A stretch of DNA of 64,000 bases from Paraglaciecola psychrophila 170. GTDB taxonomy: Bacteria > Pseudomonadota > Gammaproteobacteria > Enterobacterales > Alteromonadaceae. Each line of letters starts with the position of its first letter. Positions within the stretch are counted from its first letter, which is position 1. A program made the translations under genes and the position numbers. This document shows, piece after piece, positions 60,433-64,000 of the stretch. The stretch is taken from NCBI RefSeq assembly GCF_000347635.1, contig NC_020514.1, positions 3,224,001-3,288,000 on the forward strand. The letters run 5' to 3'. The notes beneath the pieces are model-generated. The model was not told the DNA's origin. It saw only the letters and a program-made list of their open reading frames with translations, and did no database searches.

Positions 60433-60448
60433 TTGGTCTTATAGACCA
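60433..60448 (+). promoter_or_regulatory. Candidate CrbR operator in acs/porin intergenic region
   Basis: TTGGTCTTATA (60433-60443) extends into the palindrome TGGTCT-TAT-AGACCA (60434-60448), fit for a dimeric LuxR-type regulator. It lies about 70 bases from the acs ATG and 70 from the porin ATG. Exact 11-base match to 38405-38415. Confidence 0.5.
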
Positions 60449-60515
60449 TGAGCTTATATGCAAACTTATAATTTTAGTTCAAGGTTCAGATAGATTCAAC
60501 AAATTGGACTATCAC

Positions 60516-61634
60516 ATGAATAATTTTATTAAGAAAACTGCAGTGTTGGGTTTCTTGCTAATGGGTACAAGCTTCATCACCACAGTTGCAAATGCAGAAG
60601 CATTAGAATTAGACTTCAAAAACGGTGACAAAATGAAGTTTGGCGGTTACCTAAAGGTGGATGCTCGATATGTCAACGGCAATTTAAACTATCAAGATTA
60701 TTGGATTGGTAATAATCCTGGCGCGGTGGAGACTTCGAAACTGGGTTTAAATGTAAAAGAGAGCCGATTTAACATTTCTTATATTCATAATGATTGGACC
60801 GGCTTTATTGAAATGGATTTTTATGGCGGCGGCGGTAACGAAATTATCAGTAATTCGGTGAACCCGCGCTTACGTCATGCATTTGTAAAAAATGAAAACT
60901 GGTTAATTGGTCAAACATGGTCAACTTTTATGCCACTAGCTGCATTAGTTGAATCTTTAGATTTTGGTGGGCCAATGGTCGCTGAAGGGTTTATCAGACA
61001 AGTACAAATCCGCTATACAGTTGGTAACTGGCAATTCGCTATTGAAAACGCACAAACATTTGGAGACACCGATGGCAATGGTGGTTCTGGTAATGTAGGA
61101 GTAACTGGGGCCAACAATGACCCAGATAGTAATATTCCAGATATTGTTGCCCGATATAACTTTAAAGGCGACTGGGGTCAAGCCAGTGTGGCTGGACTCT
61201 TGAGAAAAGTTGACCAAGGTGGCATCGATGCCACAGCCACTGCATTTAGTTTATCCGGCAAGATAAATGCTGTGGGTAAAGATGATATTCGTTTTCAACT
61301 AACCCTTGGTGAGTCAGGTCGTTATGCTGGAGTAACGTTAGCCACAGACATCGTGGTCGATCCAGTCAGTGGTGAAACAAAAGCAGAAAAAACAACCGCT
61401 TGGTATGTTGGTTATAGAAGAATGTGGAGTGACGAGTATCGCAGCACGATATTTTACGGTAACGGTGAAACCGATATACTCAGACATGACCGTTCACATT
61501 ATGCAGTTAACCTAATCAGACAATACACCCCTAACATGATAATTGGCGTTGAGCTTGGCAAATATGTAGTCGATGACCAAGGTTTAGATCTTGATTCGAG
61601 TTACCTGCAAACATCAGTGAAGTTCACTCTATAG
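60516..61634 (+). CDS. DcaP-like outer-membrane porin
   Basis: 372 residues from ATG 60516 (an upstream TTG at 60504 is unlikely). Signal peptide MNNFIKKTAVLGFLLMGTSF with cleavage after ANA. The mature part is a beta-barrel with amphipathic strands, YIHNDWTGFIEMDFYGGG, LIGQTWSTFMPLAALVESLD (typical of DcaP-type trimeric porins) and a terminal aromatic-like strand ending SVKFTL. DcaP proteins pass dicarboxylates and small acids across the outer membrane. Placement opposite acs with a shared operator suggests carboxylate import for acetate or related growth; inference. Confidence 0.82.
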   Translation: MNNFIKKTAVLGFLLMGTSFITTVANAEALELDFKNGDKMKFGGYLKVDARYVNGNLNYQDYWIGNNPGAVETSKLGLNVKESRFNISYIHNDWTGFIEMDFYGGGGNEIISNSVNPRLRHAFVKNENWLIGQTWSTFMPLAALVESLDFGGPMVAEGFIRQVQIRYTVGNWQFAIENAQTFGDTDGNGGSGNVGVTGANNDPDSNIPDIVARYNFKGDWGQASVAGLLRKVDQGGIDATATAFSLSGKINAVGKDDIRFQLTLGESGRYAGVTLATDIVVDPVSGETKAEKTTAWYVGYRRMWSDEYRSTIFYGNGETDILRHDRSHYAVNLIRQYTPNMIIGVELGKYVVDDQGLDLDSSYLQTSVKFTL

Positions 61635-62404
61635 AACCAGTATCAAAAAAACGGTTAAAGAAGAAGGAAGTAACTTCTTCTTTAACCAGCTAATACTCGT
61701 CGGTTTTGTAAATGCTTGGGGTAAATTAAGCACTAAACTCAGAACTCTTGAATTAACATATTTAAATCAGCGCATTTAATTAAGCACATTGGCACCTCAA
61801 AAAGTCCATAACTTCACGTTACGATCGATTTTTCGTTTAATAATTTAAAAAAATTATTATATTAGCCAAAAACAGGCACTGCTTTGTTATCTCAACGCCT
61901 GCGAATCGTTGCTCTGAGTACCATGACTATATTAATGCTATGAGGAAAGCTATTAAGAACAACAAGGATAACAAGAGGCTCGTGAAAGCGGTTATACAAT
62001 CCTTATTAAGTCAAACAGTTTAATTAAGCTAGCATCGAACTTTTGTTAATTATTTATCTGCACCATCAAAATATGCTGCCACCTCTTGCATTATTACTGG
62101 TCGGTTACCTGTCATATATTAACGACAAGCTAATGAAAAATTTGAAGAAGCCTATTTGAAGAAGCCTAGTGTTACGATCAAGTATGCTGATACACAGCAC
62201 TCTATTATTGGCATCTGACTCAAACAAAAACTAGTCACCGTATTCCTACTTTTTTCACATAATCGTTAACTGACAGATATGACAGAAAATAGTATATAAG
62301 TGTTTTATAGCTAGTTGAATAGTGACAAATAAAGCTTAATATTTTGTTCCCGTAATTTTCAGCCCAACAGCTCGGCTGTTATTTAAACAATAGGAAAGAG
62401 TGAT
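61635..62404. other. Intergenic region with hairpin and small duplication
   Basis: 770 bases. It holds the porin terminator, a 14-base tandem duplication TTTGAAGAAGCCTA at 62141-62168, and a short frame (about 61915-62023) reading EYHDYINAMRKAIKNN onward, which may be a gene fragment but has no recognised family. No clear gene. Confidence 0.4.
61653..61687 (+). terminator. Hairpin terminator after porin
   Basis: GGTTAAAGAAGAAG (61653-61666) pairs perfectly with CTTCTTCTTTAACC (61674-61687), a 14-base stem with a seven-base loop, 19 bases after the stop. An A run precedes it; no long T run follows. Confidence 0.75.
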
Positions 62405-62866
62405 ATGGATGCAAGTGAACATTTTGAATATCTGATCAGAATGCATGATTCAGTAAAGATAAACGAATTTTATCAACCAACACTTGCAGTGGGTGAAGGT
62501 ACAGCAGAAATAGAAATAAATTTGTCTGAAGCGTTTCACCATGCAGCAGGCGGAGTTCACGGGTCTGTATACTTTAAAATGCTTGATGATGCCGCTTGGT
62601 ACGCAGCTAACTCGCTAGAGCAAGAATATTTTTTAGTCACGGTATCCTTCACTACATATATCACTCGCCCAGTTTCTTCAGGAAAAATGAGAGCGGTAGG
62701 GAGAGTTGTTAATAAGAATACATCACAATTTATTTCAGAAGCTGTGGTTTATGATGCTGATGGTCGCGAAATTGGTCGAGGTAATGGGGTCTTTGTTCGA
62801 AGTAAAGCGCTATTAGCTAATGCACAGGGTTACACATTAAAAACGGCTCAAACAAACCCTAAATAA
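62405..62866 (+). CDS. PaaI-type hotdog thioesterase
   Basis: 153 residues with one hotdog fold. The active-site helix region GGVHGSVYFKMLDDAAWYAA matches the PaaI/4HBT pattern (HG with Asp/Ser nearby), followed by VTVSFTTYITRPVSSGKM and GRVVNKNTSQF. It hydrolyses a CoA thioester; substrate unclear. ATG at 62405 follows AGGAAAGAGTGAT. It is monocistronic by position. Confidence 0.82.
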   Translation: MDASEHFEYLIRMHDSVKINEFYQPTLAVGEGTAEIEINLSEAFHHAAGGVHGSVYFKMLDDAAWYAANSLEQEYFLVTVSFTTYITRPVSSGKMRAVGRVVNKNTSQFISEAVVYDADGREIGRGNGVFVRSKALLANAQGYTLKTAQTNPK

Positions 62867-63234
62867 TGTTTTGGTCAATTCCACGAAGACTCTAAAATAA
62901 AGGCCATGAATTACAAAACCTATTAGCCTGATTAGCCTAAAAATATAGAAAGAAGATATTCAGGCTCTTCGACTAACGCAAAATGTGGCGCATGGAAAAC
63001 AGAAAAAACTAGGGAATATTTCCAATATTAATCAAAGTAATATCAAACCCATGGTCTGAATACTTGCCTGATAAGTTCTAATACGACAACCACTTCATTT
63101 AGCCCCGGTTGGTTCATCGCTGTCTATCAGGTTCGATACAAACCCATCTAAAAACGATTAAACTTTAACGAATATTTCAGGCCTTTAATCGCAGACAATA
63201 ACTCGATAGCTAAAATGTTATTTTAACACTGATA
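62867..63234. other. Intergenic region, nothing recognised
   Basis: 368 bases between convergent genes. No hairpin, ORF or RNA gene was found. Confidence 0.4.
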
Positions 63235-64000
63235 TCAATTATTCAAATGCGAATAAATGACGCGTAAGGTATTGTTTAATGAACGTTGCACTGTAGGCCA
63301 AGAGATAGATATATTATCCACAAGGCCTTGACGACAGTCAGCTTCTAACCTTGTTACCACGTCGGTTAATGCTTCGGAATTGACTTTATTTGCCACAATC
63401 ACCAGCTTTCGGGCACCGCGTAAAATACAAGCCACGTCATCTTCATCTACGGCAATATCAGTTTCTTTGATACCGTTTTCTAACTCATCCATCAGCTCAT
63501 TTAAGACAACTGGCAAAGGCTTAGTCACATTCTGATTTTGTAAGTATGGCAATAAATCAAACCAAATAGCAGGGTTACCGGGCATCACAATTTTGGCAAT
63601 GTCAGATGGTGCTTTGTTTTCTTGCAGCGGTTGCTGCTCTATGGCTTGCTGCAGCTCTTCCTTATGTGCAGATAACAATGCGCTCTCTTGTTCCACTAGT
63701 TTTGCCTGATTCGACTCTAACTCTTGTTTTGCTTCCTGCAGAGCCGATTCTTTATCACTTAACTGAGATTGACTGTAGTGTAAATCCTGTTCCAGTTTTT
63801 GTAACTGCTCTGCTAACTCAGTGTGATCAATGTGTCGGTCGCTTAAACTCTCTTTACTGTTTGAGTATTCCTGTTGCACAGCTTGTAATTGCTCAGTTAA
63901 CAGAGCCTGTTTTTCCTCTAAAGAATGAATACTCTGTTCACTGCCCTGTAAACTTTGCTGTTGCTGTTCGAGCTGCTCTTGTAGTTTACGTTCATGCTCT
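63235..64000 (-). CDS. C-terminal part of a long coiled-coil protein (continues beyond window)
   Basis: The open frame runs off the right edge, so only the last about 254 residues are seen. A long glutamine- and glutamate-rich coiled coil (EHERKLQEQLEQQQQ, SALQEAKQELESNQAKL) is followed by a globular C-terminus of about 110 residues beginning DIAKIVMPGNPAIWFDLLP and holding a helical bundle DVACILRGARKLVIVANKV. That bundle recalls an HPt domain but lacks a clear phospho-His; the similarity is weak. A large sensor or structural protein is possible. The true start is outside the window. Confidence 0.6.
   Translation of the reverse strand, partial: EHERKLQEQLEQQQQSLQGSEQSIHSLEEKQALLTEQLQAVQQEYSNSKESLSDRHIDHTELAEQLQKLEQDLHYSQSQLSDKESALQEAKQELESNQAKLVEQESALLSAHKEELQQAIEQQPLQENKAPSDIAKIVMPGNPAIWFDLLPYLQNQNVTKPLPVVLNELMDELENGIKETDIAVDEDDVACILRGARKLVIVANKVNSEALTDVVTRLEADCRQGLVDNISISWPTVQRSLNNTLRVIYSHLNN

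Noticed and set aside
61915..62023. 36-codon helical frame (EYHDYINAMRKAIKNN)
   Set aside because: Short, no ribosome binding site or family; could be chance in an AT-rich gap.

Overview
The window looks like chromosome from a marine gammaproteobacterium of the Alteromonadales, most likely Paraglaciecola, Glaciecola or a close relative. The basis is a low-GC sequence, a large Xanthomonas/Caulobacter-type TonB-dependent receptor with tryptophan-halogenase/SapC/cupin companions, a CrbS/CrbR acetate switch next to acs, and a cyo ubiquinol oxidase. This is inference from gene content; there is no rRNA or tRNA gene in view.

Layout. 0-3.7 kb: a frameshifted ECF sigma factor with a DUF6768-like membrane protein, a creA-rhodanese pair and a RhlE-type DEAD-box helicase. 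4.1-29.7 kb: a beta-glucan (laminarin-type) utilisation region. It holds a LytS/LytTR two-component pair, a sugar-porter MFS transporter, two signal-less GH17 enzymes, a 1150-residue GH149-like beta-1,3-glucan phosphorylase, a TonB-dependent receptor, two flavin-dependent halogenase homologues with SapC, a JmjC-type cupin and a DUF6445 protein between and after them, a decayed second cupin, a GPH-family transporter and two GH3 beta-glucosidases. All glycosidases appear cytoplasmic, so the locus seems built to import oligosaccharides and split them inside the cell by hydrolysis and phosphorolysis. 30.5-42.1 kb: selO (unusually GC-rich), prpE, an EamA exporter, then a DnaQ-like exonuclease and a DUF294 protein divergent from a DUF4212/sodium-solute symporter pair, then gloA. 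42.5-43.9 kb: a complete but dead IS4-family insertion sequence with its target duplication. 44.4-49.2 kb: cyoABCDE. 50.5-53.6 kb: accessory patch with a RAYT-type Y1 transposase, a 5'-truncated AAA ATPase and what look like two integron attC sites around a decayed cassette gene. 54.2-61.6 kb: crbS, crbR, acs and a DcaP-like porin, the acetate-use module. 62.4 kb to the end: a hotdog thioesterase and the C-terminus of a long coiled-coil protein.

How it fits together. Sugar side: TonB receptor, then inner-membrane MFS/GPH carriers, then GH17/GH3/GH149, giving glucose and glucose 1-phosphate. Short-chain acid side: the symporter, Acs and PrpE activate acetate and propionate, with CrbS/CrbR as probable regulator. 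An 11-base motif, TTGGTCTTATA, is shared by the acs/porin and symporter/DUF294 intergenic regions, with a shorter form before crbS; it is a candidate CrbR operator.

Caution on sequence quality. At least six genes are broken by single-base changes in or beside A or T runs (ECF sigma, first halogenase homologue, second GH3, a cassette gene, crbS, acs). Restoring one base repairs the frame in most of them, so several 'pseudogenes' here may be sequencing or assembly indels rather than biology.
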